From: Roseburia inulinivorans DSM 16841
GTDB taxonomy: Bacteria > Bacillota > Clostridia > Lachnospirales > Lachnospiraceae
Direction of reading: 5' to 3'
Length of the DNA: 57,312 nt
NCBI RefSeq assembly: GCF_000174195.1
Contig: NZ_ACFY01000144.1
Location: 1 to 57,312, forward strand
Under the pieces are notes generated by a model. It did not search any database. It had not been told where the DNA came from and was given only the letters and a program-made list of their open reading frames with translations. Made by a program: the position numbers and the translations under genes. Positions 1 to 8,620 of the stretch are shown here, piece after piece. How positions within the stretch are numbered: position 1 is the stretch's first letter; the number at the start of each line of letters is the position of its first letter.

Positions 1-113
1 TTTCTTTATAAAAAAGAGTTTTTCTGCTGGTTGTCAGCCTCGGTATTCAGTTAAGATACCCATAACGACGTGGAAATCATTAAGTCCCCCACGTGGACTA
101 CAGCTGTAATGCT

Positions 114-1790
114 TTACATCGCTATCTCAACCTTTTTGCCGCAAAAAGCTATTCCATATTTTGATATCTCTTTTATGCCTCTGTCTTTCAGATCGGTATC
201 GTAATGTTTATCTTCTATCTGCTTTAATGCCTCGCATGCCGACGATGTAAGCATTTTTTCTTCCTTCACTGCCTTAAATTCCATTATAATTGCCGGCATT
301 GATGCTGTTTTCGGCTCCAGTGTCAAATCAAACCGTCCATCCCCTGATTCACGGTTTGATCTAATATAATATCGATCAGACGCTCCTGCTGACAATCCTA
401 ACATCATTCCATGATAAAACCCTTCTGATGCACCATCAAAACAGCTTACACATGTCAGCATATACTTTCTAAGTGTAGCTTTTAATCTGTCTCCATCATT
501 CAGATATAATGCCTTCTCCAAATCTGCCATTACATTTCCATCCAAAGTATTTTTAAGCCAGAACAAGATTTCTGAATTGTAGACTCTTCTGATTTCTTTG
601 TTTGGAAGCGCTAATTCCATAAATGTGCCTATTTCAGTTTCTATTGCTTCCTTTACCGGCTTCAAATATCCCGCCATGAGCAAAAAGCTAAATATGCTAT
701 CTGCGCCATCCGTTATTCTTGGGTAAATGACATCCATATTCAATGAAGTCTGCACATGTTTCCCCTGCATCAATAAGATCAGGTCATCCGCAATTTCCGG
801 TGTCAATGTTCTCATGATCTCACGAATGATCTCATTATCACTGGTGTTCGTCCAAAAAGGCCTCGGTTTACACTCATTATTAAAATAATTTGCTACTGAC
901 CACGGATTATATATTTCACGATTTCCAAACAAATATCCGTCATACCACTCCTGCAATTCATTCAATTTATCCTCGCGTCCATAGTAAGCAGCCATAGTTG
1001 TTACTTCGTCTGATGTAAACCCAAAATACTCACTGTATTTTTCATCCAAAACAGAATTTACAACCAGATTATTCAATCCACTGAACAGATTCTCTTTTGA
1101 AACACGCAGTATGCCTGTAAGGACTCCAAATGCCAGTGCCAGATTATCCTTCAATCCGCCCGACATAAAATTTCTCATAAAAGTGATCACTTCATTATAA
1201 AACCCTTTTGAGTGTCCCTGCTGGATAGGTGTATCATATTCATCAATCAAAACCACAATCTTTTTGTTGTGATATTTTTCCAGCATCCGGCTTAAATTAA
1301 GCAACGCCCTTGTATATTCAACATTGCTCAAAGTTCCTTTCTGCATCCTGTCGAGATAATCCTTCTCAACTACATCTAATCCATCCCATGAGAGAATTTC
1401 AGCATGGCGCATATATTCATCCCGTATCACGAGTCTTATAGCTTCCAGAGAATCTTTCCAGTTATCGAATTTTACATCTTTGAACGTGATATATATAACC
1501 GGATATGCTCCCTGCTGTTTTCGATAAAACTCACCGCAATCCCATATCTTTTTATCCCGAAAATATACAGAATTGTCCTCATCCGTTTTTTCAAAAAAGA
1601 CCTTCAGCATATCAACTGCCAATGTTTTTCCAAATCTTCTTGGTCTGGTAAACAATGTGACAGCTGCATGATCATCTATTAAATCCCTGATCAAAAGAGT
1701 TTTATCTACATAATAGCTGTTTTTTACCGTATCAATGTATGATGTGCTTCCAACGGCACAGGGAAGTGAAACATTCTTTTTTCCAGTCAT
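114..1790 (-). CDS. AAA-ATPase-like / PD-(D/E)XK nuclease-like protein
   Basis: A 558-aa protein of the group that pairs an N-terminal AAA-ATPase-like domain with a C-terminal PD-(D/E)XK-like domain, abundant in gut Clostridia and Bacteroidetes. Visible motifs are a Walker A variant (RPRRFGKTL, about residues 49-57), a Walker B (VVLIDEYD, about 179-186) and, near the C-terminus, GRFDLTL followed by IIMEFKAV, which fits the D...ExK core of the nuclease fold. The start has a good ribosome binding site (GGAGG, 6 nt upstream). There is no signal peptide or membrane segment, so it is cytoplasmic. Its biological role is not established; a defence or mobile-element role is often suspected, but nothing in the neighbourhood proves it. 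The family call is firm and the function is not. Confidence 0.85.
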   Translation of the reverse strand: MTGKKNVSLPCAVGSTSYIDTVKNSYYVDKTLLIRDLIDDHAAVTLFTRPRRFGKTLAVDMLKVFFEKTDEDNSVYFRDKKIWDCGEFYRKQQGAYPVIYITFKDVKFDNWKDSLEAIRLVIRDEYMRHAEILSWDGLDVVEKDYLDRMQKGTLSNVEYTRALLNLSRMLEKYHNKKIVVLIDEYDTPIQQGHSKGFYNEVITFMRNFMSGGLKDNLALAFGVLTGILRVSKENLFSGLNNLVVNSVLDEKYSEYFGFTSDEVTTMAAYYGREDKLNELQEWYDGYLFGNREIYNPWSVANYFNNECKPRPFWTNTSDNEIIREIMRTLTPEIADDLILLMQGKHVQTSLNMDVIYPRITDGADSIFSFLLMAGYLKPVKEAIETEIGTFMELALPNKEIRRVYNSEILFWLKNTLDGNVMADLEKALYLNDGDRLKATLRKYMLTCVSCFDGASEGFYHGMMLGLSAGASDRYYIRSNRESGDGRFDLTLEPKTASMPAIIMEFKAVKEEKMLTSSACEALKQIEDKHYDTDLKDRGIKEISKYGIAFCGKKVEIAM

Positions 1791-1825
1791 ATTGTACCTC
1801 CGATCATCCGTAATCTGATATTTTC

Positions 1826-1853
1826 ATTATACGCAAAAAGCTGTAAAACTCAA
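1826..1853 (-). promoter_or_regulatory. Promoter of the AAA-ATPase-like gene
   Basis: On the minus strand TTGAGT, a 16-nt spacer and a perfect TATAAT lie about 36 nt upstream of the start codon. The -35 box sits in the loop of the preceding terminator hairpin, so the terminator and promoter overlap. Confidence 0.6.
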
Positions 1854-1870
1854 TGTGAATTTTACAGCTT
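1834..1870 (-). terminator. Rho-independent terminator after the lipoprotein gene
   Basis: A perfect 11-bp stem (AAGCTGTAAAA with TTTTACAGCTT, 11-nt loop) is followed on the minus strand by TTTTTGCG. It lies about 115 nt beyond the lipoprotein stop codon and ends that transcript before the promoter of the next gene. Confidence 0.65.
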
Positions 1871-1884
1871 CTATATAAATGAGT

Positions 1885-1913
1885 GCTGATTACAGAGATA
1901 AAAGTGTGCAGGA
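1885..1913 (+). repeat. Left arm of a 29-bp inverted repeat flanking the lipoprotein gene
   Basis: The stretch starting GCTGATTACAGAG is the exact reverse complement of the right arm at 2654-2682 over the first 22 positions, then matches 6 of 7 more. The arms enclose about 740 bp containing the whole lipoprotein gene. Confidence 0.85.
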
Positions 1914-1983
1914 TTTTTGAATTACATTATGTAAAGATATGCGAAGCAGCCGTTCTTCCATTACTCCGCATATCTGAAAAAAA

Positions 1984-2595
1984 CTAGTTGATGTAGTTAG
2001 CTGCTGCTCCCATATAATCGATTGCTTCATCAGCTGTCAGATACTGACCTTCCATAACAAGGGAAAAATCTGAATTTGCAATTGCAACGGAACCGTCGTC
2101 TGCTTCTACAAATACTGCTGAGAAATCATCACCTGTATAAACATCTGTTGTGCTGATCTCAGTCCAGTCAATGTTATCTTCATCTGTAACATTTGTTACA
2201 TTAGAATCATCATATGCTCCACAAAGGACATCTCCCTGTCCATCCTGTGGAACGATCATTAATGAAACATAGCTATATCCATCCGGATCTCTAAAGAGTG
2301 TGATCACATACTCTGTATTATCATCATCCACTGCATATAATGCTGCATCAACAAGATCTGCTGTTACATCAAGAAGGGAAAAGCCTTCTTCCTCTGTTGT
2401 GTCTGCTGCTTCTGCTGCATCTTCCACATCCACTGCATCCTCTTCTGTATCTGCTGCATCATCAGCTGCTGTGTCTGTTGTAGTTGTCTGCTGGTCATTG
2501 TCAGCTGGTGCTGCTGCATCTGATGAACCACCACATGCTGTAATATTAAGAGCCATTGCTCCAACAAGTAATGCTGTTAATAACTTTTTCTTCAT
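1984..2595 (-). CDS. Putative lipoprotein with acidic linker
   Basis: A 203-aa secreted lipoprotein of unknown function. The first 22 residues form a lipoprotein signal (MKKKLL, hydrophobic core, lipobox NITAC), with cysteine about position 21 as the lipidated residue. Residues about 25-75 are a low-complexity Ala/Asp/Glu/Thr linker, typical of Lachnospiraceae surface lipoproteins. The remaining 120 or so residues form a compact globular domain that I do not recognise. The start codon has AGGAGA 7 nt upstream. The gene stands alone between a terminator and the sortase-anchored protein cluster and is enclosed by a long inverted repeat. It is likely attached to the outer face of the membrane; no substrate or partner can be deduced. 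Confidence 0.8.
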   Translation of the reverse strand: MKKKLLTALLVGAMALNITACGGSSDAAAPADNDQQTTTTDTAADDAADTEEDAVDVEDAAEAADTTEEEGFSLLDVTADLVDAALYAVDDDNTEYVITLFRDPDGYSYVSLMIVPQDGQGDVLCGAYDDSNVTNVTDEDNIDWTEISTTDVYTGDDFSAVFVEADDGSVAIANSDFSLVMEGQYLTADEAIDYMGAAANYIN

Positions 2596-2653
2596 TTGAA
2601 TCTCCTCTTTCTATTATTCATTTTTTTGATAAAAATAGAATTTTTTGTAAATT

Positions 2654-2682
2654 TCCTGCCCACTTTTATCTCTGTAATCAGC
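2654..2682 (-). repeat. Right arm of the inverted repeat flanking the lipoprotein gene
   Basis: The reverse complement of this stretch begins GCTGATTACAGAG and matches the left arm (1885-1913) at 28 of 29 positions. It lies about 60-90 nt upstream of the lipoprotein start codon, in its leader or promoter region. Confidence 0.85.
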
Positions 2683-2718
2683 TTATTTTTTCATTTTAAA
2701 AATTATTTATGCAATGCC

Positions 2719-3120
2719 TTATCTGACAAGGTTTCTTTTTCTTTTCGCAAAAATTCCTGCAAGTCCTGCGCATGAAACCATCAGAAGTGCTGTGCAAAGT
2801 GCCATGCTGAAATCTTCGCCTGTCTTTGGAGATTTTACACTCTGGTCAGTGTTTTCGGCTACCGTAAAGTTTGTTGCCGCCGTTCCATCTGTCCAGACAA
2901 GTTCAAAGGAATGGTTTCCTGCTGACAGACTCTTAAGGTATTCCGGTTTGAAGGTAATGATGGTAGATCCTTCTGTGACCGTATAGTTGACCGGATCAAC
3001 CGTAACTCCATCCACCTTGACCTCACGGAATTTTGAAATCTCACCGCTTCCTCTGATTGCAAGGCTTCCATCTGTATTTTGTGTCCATGAACTGCCCGCT
3101 CCATCTAAAATATCATACAT
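2719..3120 (-). repeat. Shared C-terminal anchor module, copy 1
   Basis: About 400 bp encoding the ILDGAGSSW module plus the SPKTG anchor. It is nearly identical to 4518-4920 and 6761-7160, with only scattered substitutions. Confidence 0.85.
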
Positions 3121-4440
3121 TACCTGAACCGGTGCCGCAGCTGCCGAAGCTGCCGGTGCTGTTGCGGTTGATGCTGCCGGTGTTGTCGTCGCCGGTGTCG
3201 GATCCGGTGTCGGGGTTGTTGCTTCCGGTGTCGGATTTGGAGCCGGGGTTGGTTCCGGATTTGGCTCTGGATTCGGTGTTGGCTCCGGATTCTGGGCTGT
3301 ATCTCCTGTCTCCTTAACTGCATAAATCATTCCATCTGAAGCTATCGTCTCAAGCCAGATTTTGCATTTGGATAAGTCAGCAATGCCAAAATATGTTCCA
3401 TCAAATTCAATGTTTTTGTCAATTTTTTCAATAAAACAACCTTCCACCTCATCAGTCTTATATTGAATTATAATATACACATCATCCTGTGTAGTTCCTC
3501 TGTTAACATTAACTTTTTGGGTTTTAGCATCGTATGTTACAGTACCTATGTTCCTGTCTTTACCGTCCAAGCGAAGAACCATCCCCTCATACTGGGTTGT
3601 GCCACTACTATTATAGTTTACTGCCGATGCAAAAAGGACATTTGACAAGTCCAGATTAGCGGCTGGTCTTACTTCCTGATTTTTATCAGTGACATTAATT
3701 CCTGCAAAACCAGTATAACTTCGACTCTCTTCTGCTACATTTACATGACAATATGAAGTACGGAAAGGTGTACGCAACCACATACTCTTTACATTTGAAC
3801 AATATTTTTTTATTGATATTTTAATTTGGTCTGCACTTCCTGCCAATACATATTTATTGTCACTGTAATTACTATTTAATGCATATAATTTATCAGAATT
3901 TGTATATGTCGTATCATTTTTGGAATCCCATGTTTTAATTTCCGTTTCCTGCATAAGTGCTTTCTCTGCATCTGAGAAATAACCTGTGTCGATTGTCATC
4001 TTCTGCAATTCATTTCTCAAGTTGCTTGCCCCATAATGATTTGAATAGACAATTTCATTCTGATAATTCTTTTCTTTATCAGGATTCTCACTAAAATTTA
4101 TTCCTGTTGCTATCGGGCTTGCTGCAAAAATAATAGTATTATCTCCCTGTACGCCATTGTCTTTTCCTAAGATATACCAGCCCTGTGCTGTACCAGACGC
4201 ATTTTTACCAAATAAAAGTTTTCCTACATTTGCATTCGTTCCATTTTCATCCGGCGTAAACGCTGTCATTAACTGCTCTTTTGTCGCATATACTGCCACA
4301 CCCGGCTCACTTACATCCGCAGCCTTCGCATGCACTGTTCCGCCCGGTATTGCCGGAACAAGTCCTGCCACCATTCCGAACACCAGTAAACCGGAAAGTA
4401 TTTTTGCAATGCCTTTGCCCATTCTCTTTCTTCTTATCAC
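2719..4440 (-). CDS. Sortase-anchored surface protein A (DUF6273-like)
   Basis: A 573-aa cell-wall protein beginning with GTG (AGGAGAG 5 nt upstream). It has an N-terminal signal peptide of about 40 residues ending near VHAKA. The central part resembles DUF6273-type domains (MWLRTPF, then VRPAANLDLSNVLF). It is followed by a Pro-rich linker of PEPTPNPEP type (about 385-435), a conserved module of about 95 residues beginning ILDGAGSSW, and a sorting signal: SPKTGE, a hydrophobic segment and KRKR. The last 130 residues and the signal peptide are nearly identical to those of the next gene at both DNA and protein level. A sortase should link it to peptidoglycan, but no sortase gene lies in this window. 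Ligand unknown. Confidence 0.85.
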   Translation of the reverse strand: MIRRKRMGKGIAKILSGLLVFGMVAGLVPAIPGGTVHAKAADVSEPGVAVYATKEQLMTAFTPDENGTNANVGKLLFGKNASGTAQGWYILGKDNGVQGDNTIIFAASPIATGINFSENPDKEKNYQNEIVYSNHYGASNLRNELQKMTIDTGYFSDAEKALMQETEIKTWDSKNDTTYTNSDKLYALNSNYSDNKYVLAGSADQIKISIKKYCSNVKSMWLRTPFRTSYCHVNVAEESRSYTGFAGINVTDKNQEVRPAANLDLSNVLFASAVNYNSSGTTQYEGMVLRLDGKDRNIGTVTYDAKTQKVNVNRGTTQDDVYIIIQYKTDEVEGCFIEKIDKNIEFDGTYFGIADLSKCKIWLETIASDGMIYAVKETGDTAQNPEPTPNPEPNPEPTPAPNPTPEATTPTPDPTPATTTPAASTATAPAASAAAAPVQVMYDILDGAGSSWTQNTDGSLAIRGSGEISKFREVKVDGVTVDPVNYTVTEGSTIITFKPEYLKSLSAGNHSFELVWTDGTAATNFTVAENTDQSVKSPKTGEDFSMALCTALLMVSCAGLAGIFAKRKRNLVR

Positions 4441-4920
4441 GTGTACTCTCCTCCTGCTGTAGTTACAAAATCCAAGATTCCATGTGGCATTCCATCCACA
4501 GGTCTAATATCAAATGCTTATCTTAAGCTGCTCTTTTTTCTTCTTACAAACATTCCTGCAAGTCCTGCGCATGAAACCATCAGAAGTGCTGTACAAAGTG
4601 CCATGCTGAAATCTTCGCCTGTCTTTGGAGATTTTGCACTCTGGTCAGTGTTTTCGGCTACCGTAAAGTTTGTTGACGCTGTTCCATCTGTCCAGACAAG
4701 TTCAAAAGAATAATTTCCTGCTGACAGGCTCTTAAGGTATTCCGGTTTGAAGGTAATGATGGTAGATCCTTCTGTGACCGTATAGTTGACCGGATCAACC
4801 GTTACTCCGTCCACCTTGACCTCGCGGAATTTTGAAATCTCACCGCTTCCTCTGATTGCAAGGCTTCCATCTGTATTCTGTGTCCATGAGCTGCCCGCTC
4901 CATCTAAAATATCATACGTT
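4320..4920 (-). repeat. 600-bp direct repeat block, copy 1
   Basis: The block comprises the signal-peptide end of protein A, a 77-bp spacer and the anchor end of protein B. The same arrangement recurs at 6565-7160, including the spacer (gcattccatccacaggtc), so the middle of protein B lies between two long direct repeats. Confidence 0.85.
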
Positions 4921-6686
4921 ACCTGAGCCGGTGCCGCAGCTGCCGGTGTTGTTGTAGTTAATGCAGCCGGTGTTGATGTCGCCGGTGCCGGATCCGGTGT
5001 TGGTGTTGTTGCTTCCGGTGTCGGATTTGGATTCGGTTCTGGGGTGCTATTCTCTGTCACAGTCAGTGTAACTGGATCTGATGTATCTGAACCGCTTTGA
5101 TTGCTTACCACACACTGATATTGATATCCATTAAATTCTGCACTAGCTACATTAAACTTGTAACTTTCACTAGTTGCTCCATCAATATTAACAAATCCTG
5201 CATTATCATTTTTATTAACCTGCCACTGATACTTTAAATCTGTACCTGTTGCATTTACTGTAAACGTTGCCGTTTCCCCGGCTTTCACGGATGCAGGCTG
5301 TGGTTGGGTTATGATCTTCGGTTTTTCAACAACCGGTGGCACAACATCCTTTGCTTTGAAGGAAACTACTATTGTGTGATTATTTGTTACATTGGTAAAA
5401 GTATAGGTATTGGAAGGATTTTCTACTTCTGTGCCGTCCACTTTTAAAGAAGCTATCACGTATCCTTTATTTGGTGTAATTGTGAATTCCTTATCCTTAT
5501 CCTTGTTAACACTTACTGAACCGCTTGGTGAAATTGTTCCGTTTCCTCCTGATACTGTAGCTTGAATTGTATAAGTTGCTGCTGCCTTTTTTTTCAATAC
5601 AACTTTGCTATTTTCATCAATAGCTGTTTCGTAATCACTATTATCAGAAGAAAAACAGTTTACACTTACGGAATCACTTGTAATCGGAACCGCAGAAGTA
5701 TCTGTTGGTGCAATCGCTGTAGTCACGCCTATCCTAGCTTCGCTTGTCAGTCCACTTGCGGACACTGTTTTGTCTTTCTCAAGATACAGATTATTATCTA
5801 TTTCTCCAACTTTATTTTTAGTAATATTTACCGTACCTTTCATATTAAAAGATTTTGTCGATGCAAAATATACGCCTCCACCATGCGTATTTGCTTTATT
5901 ATCGGTTATTTTACCTCCGAACATATTAAAACTGCCACCATTATGGCAAAAAACTCCACCACCACAATCTTCGGAATTGTTGCCAGAAATAACTCCACCA
6001 TACATGTTGAATTCGCTACCATTATTATACACACCTCCGCCACCACAATTGTAGCAATAATCTGCAGTGGATCCTATATTACCAGTAATTGTGCCACCGT
6101 ACATGTTGAATTTACCCCAAGTACTATTAACACCTCCGCCGTACATATAAGTATTCCCAGAGATTGTTCCCTCATACATTTGAAAGGTTCCACAATAATT
6201 AAATATACCTCTGCCTGTTTTACTCACGCCATGAGTAATTTTTCCGGCAGTTTTCTGACAATCTGTAAGAGTAAACGTTTTGCCATAATCTATGACAATA
6301 ACATCTTCACTGGCATTACAAGTAATGCTGTGTCCATTCAGGCATAATGTTACGTCATTTTGGCAATTCCATGCACTATAGATTGTCACATCTTTCTCCA
6401 GATAGTAATAGCCACTTCCTTGTATCTTACTAAGATCAGAAAGTCCTTTCCATTCAATTTCACTATGCGTGGTATGATCACCAGCTTCCAGATCATTTGT
6501 GCCGCATACGCAATGCTTATGCTCAGGATTCTCCGCAGCTGTCACGTTCTGCTCACTTTCCCCTTCAGCCTTCGCATGCACTGTTCCACCCGGTACTGCC
6601 GGTACAAGTCCTGCCACCATTCCGAATACCAGTAAACCAGAAAGTATTTTTGCAATTCCTTTGCCCATTCTCTTTTTTCTTATCAT
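4518..6686 (-). CDS. Sortase-anchored surface protein B (beta-helix, Ig-like)
   Basis: A 722-aa wall-anchored protein. The signal peptide (first 40 residues) almost equals that of protein A. Residues about 90-290 contain repeated NMYGGTITGN / GGGVYNNG units, a right-handed parallel beta-helix pattern common in adhesins and polysaccharide-active proteins. Next come a domain ending NNHTIVVSFKAK, an Ig-like domain (PQPASVKAGE to DPVTLTV), a Pro/Thr linker, the shared ILDGAGSSW module and the SPKTGE anchor with a hydrophobic segment and RRKK tail. The start is ATG with GGAGAG upstream. It is likely an adhesin or glycan-binding protein; the beta-helix could also be enzymatic, but no catalytic residues can be assigned. 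It belongs to a tandem array with genes A and C. Confidence 0.85.
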   Translation of the reverse strand: MIRKKRMGKGIAKILSGLLVFGMVAGLVPAVPGGTVHAKAEGESEQNVTAAENPEHKHCVCGTNDLEAGDHTTHSEIEWKGLSDLSKIQGSGYYYLEKDVTIYSAWNCQNDVTLCLNGHSITCNASEDVIVIDYGKTFTLTDCQKTAGKITHGVSKTGRGIFNYCGTFQMYEGTISGNTYMYGGGVNSTWGKFNMYGGTITGNIGSTADYCYNCGGGGVYNNGSEFNMYGGVISGNNSEDCGGGVFCHNGGSFNMFGGKITDNKANTHGGGVYFASTKSFNMKGTVNITKNKVGEIDNNLYLEKDKTVSASGLTSEARIGVTTAIAPTDTSAVPITSDSVSVNCFSSDNSDYETAIDENSKVVLKKKAAATYTIQATVSGGNGTISPSGSVSVNKDKDKEFTITPNKGYVIASLKVDGTEVENPSNTYTFTNVTNNHTIVVSFKAKDVVPPVVEKPKIITQPQPASVKAGETATFTVNATGTDLKYQWQVNKNDNAGFVNIDGATSESYKFNVASAEFNGYQYQCVVSNQSGSDTSDPVTLTVTENSTPEPNPNPTPEATTPTPDPAPATSTPAALTTTTPAAAAPAQVTYDILDGAGSSWTQNTDGSLAIRGSGEISKFREVKVDGVTVDPVNYTVTEGSTIITFKPEYLKSLSAGNYSFELVWTDGTASTNFTVAENTDQSAKSPKTGEDFSMALCTALLMVSCAGLAGMFVRRKKSSLR

Positions 6687-7160
6687 GTGTACTCTCCTGC
6701 TGTAATTACAAAATCCAAGATTTCATGTGGCATTCCATCCACAGGTCTAATATCAAATGCTTATCTTAAGCTGCTCTTTTTTCTTCTTATAAACATTCCT
6801 GCAAGTCCCACACATGAAACCATCAGAAGTGCTGTACAAAGAGCCATGCTGAAATCTTCGCCTGTCTTTGGAGATTTTGCACTTTGGTCAGCGTTTTCGG
6901 CTACCGTAAAGTTTGTTGCCGCTGTTCCGTCTGTCCAGACAAGTTCAAAGGAATGATTTCCTGCTGACAGACTCTTGAGGTATTCCGGTTTGAAGGTAAT
7001 GATGGTAGATCCTTCTGTGACCGTATAGTTGACCGGATCAACCGTAACTCCGTCCACCTTGACCTCACGGAATTTTGAAATCTCACCACTTCCTCTGATT
7101 GCAAGGCTTCCATCTGTATTCTGTGTCCATGAGCTGCCCGCTCCATCTAAAATATCATAT
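6565..7160 (-). repeat. 600-bp direct repeat block, copy 2
   Basis: The block comprises the signal-peptide end of protein B, a 74-bp spacer and the anchor end of protein C. It matches 4320-4920 almost throughout; the spacer differs by a few substitutions and a 3-bp indel. Confidence 0.85.
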
Positions 7161-8417
7161 GTTACCTGTGCCGGTGCTGTTGTGGTTGATGCAGCCGGTG
7201 TTGATGTCGTCGGTGCTGAATCCGGTGTCGTGGTTGTTGCTTCCGGTGTAGGATTTGGAGCCGGTGTTGGGGTTGGGGTTGTTGTTTCCGGTGTAGGATT
7301 TGGAGTCGGTGTTGGTGTTGGTGTTGGATTAGATACCGAAGTATCACCATCAGGAACAGTTATCGCAGCAATACTACTTGCATTATGATTTGTATCTTCT
7401 TTTAATCTTACATCATATTCTCCTGCTATCAATCCTATAATCTCTGTTCCGGTACAGGAAATCCATGAATCATCCCCGGATTTACAATATTCCATCGCTT
7501 CACTTACGCCTACAATCTTACCATCTGCTGCTCCAAGTGAAGACGGTTTTATCGCAAATAAAGGCAGAAGGTTTATCCTGATTAGCTTTTTTAATTTCCC
7601 ACGTTGGTGTTTTGGCACCTCTAGTTCCATCTCTCCATGTTTTATCTCCTGCTGGTATAACAGATATCTCATAAGTCCCTGCATCAATTGCTGTAGTAAT
7701 ACCACCAACAATTGTATAGTCTTCATTTGCTTCACAAGTATGTGCAGTTCCATCATACAGATAGGATTCTGTCTTTAAAAAACCATACGCCCTTACGGTC
7801 TGACCATATCTCGGCACATATACTTCCATTATTTCAGAAGGAAGCTGTGTCCAGTTGGTCTTATAACGCACTTCATAGGTTTGCCCTGCTTCAACCTCTT
7901 CGCTATAGTGATTCGTATCATCCCCCTTACTAGTTGTCCATGTTTCGGTTCCTTTCAAACGATACTCCATATTATTTTCAATAGCTACAATATATCCTTT
8001 TCCACCTTCTGATCTTGGTTCATTGCCAGACACTGTATGGATAATCGGTTGTGGTTTCTTCTTAATTGCCCATTCGCTTAAGTCAATATCACATTTTGGC
8101 CAACCAGAAATTTTAAATTTTGGTGGATAATGTGGATCCATATTAAGACTAATTCCATACGTTCCCCAATTCTGATTGATTTTTGCTGTAATTTCTCTAT
8201 TTTCATGATAATCTTCATCTATTGTCAGAATAACATCTTCCATCTTTTCACCCTTTGCGACAGTCAACTTACCTGACTGAACATGCATTGTACTTGGAAT
8301 TGTAATTGTTACTGTTTCCTGATCTGCCGCCAATGATGTAACAGGAATAAATCCGACAACCATCATGCAACTAAGTAAAAACACAATCAGTTTTTTTCTC
8401 AATATTTTTGTTTTCAT
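6761..8417 (-). pseudogene. Sortase-anchored surface protein C, frameshifted
   Basis: Two overlapping frames together encode one protein of about 550 aa. The 5' part (start 8417, AGGAGG upstream) has its own signal peptide (MKTKILRKKLIVF...SLAA) unlike those of A and B, then repeat-like domains ending WEIKKANQDKPSAF. The frame then breaks and the protein continues one frame over as AIKPSSLGAADGKIVG, a Pro-rich linker, the shared ILDGAGSSW module and SPKTGE anchor. The break lies at about 7553-7562; removing one base from the ATTT there restores a continuous frame. As read, the protein would be truncated near residue 298 and lose its wall anchor. This could be a real mutation, a phase-variable state or a sequence error. 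Function, as for A and B, is probably surface binding. Confidence 0.75.
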
Positions 8418-8510
8418 AAGTGTTCCTCCTGCATTTGTTTATTTTTTCACAATATGTCGCATTACCATTTTTTTTCATTTTATCACAGCGTTCATCCAAA
8501 ACCCGGATTT

Positions 8511-8545
8511 CGGCGTGAGTTGTAATTATATGGCGTGAATTGTAA
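8511..8545 (+). promoter_or_regulatory. Candidate LytTR-regulator binding site (direct repeats)
   Basis: GGCGTGAGTTGTAA and GGCGTGAATTGTAA recur with a 20-bp period, close to two helical turns. This is the arrangement used by AgrA/LytTR regulators. The site ends 9 bp before the -35 box of the two-component operon, so positive autoregulation is likely. It also lies in the divergent space facing surface gene C. Confidence 0.6.
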
Positions 8546-8554
8546 GATGCAGGC

Positions 8555-8583
8555 TTGCTTTGGTTTTCCGAATTTTTTATAAT
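8555..8583 (+). promoter_or_regulatory. Promoter of the two-component operon
   Basis: TTGCTT, a 17-nt spacer and a perfect TATAAT. The weak -35 box with an adjacent direct repeat suggests an activator-dependent promoter. The start codon follows 37 nt after the -10 box. Confidence 0.75.
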
Positions 8584-8620
8584 GGATGTATCATAACTGT
8601 GAAACAAGGAGGACTGCCAC

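Noticed and set aside
1..113. Possible terminator or operator near GTCCCCCACGTGGAC
   Set aside because: Short imperfect symmetry without a T-run; nothing else in the stretch supports a feature.
5562..6347. Long plus-strand frame of 261 codons
   Set aside because: It is antisense to the beta-helix repeats of surface protein B, with no ribosome site and a composition that mirrors the repeat codons.
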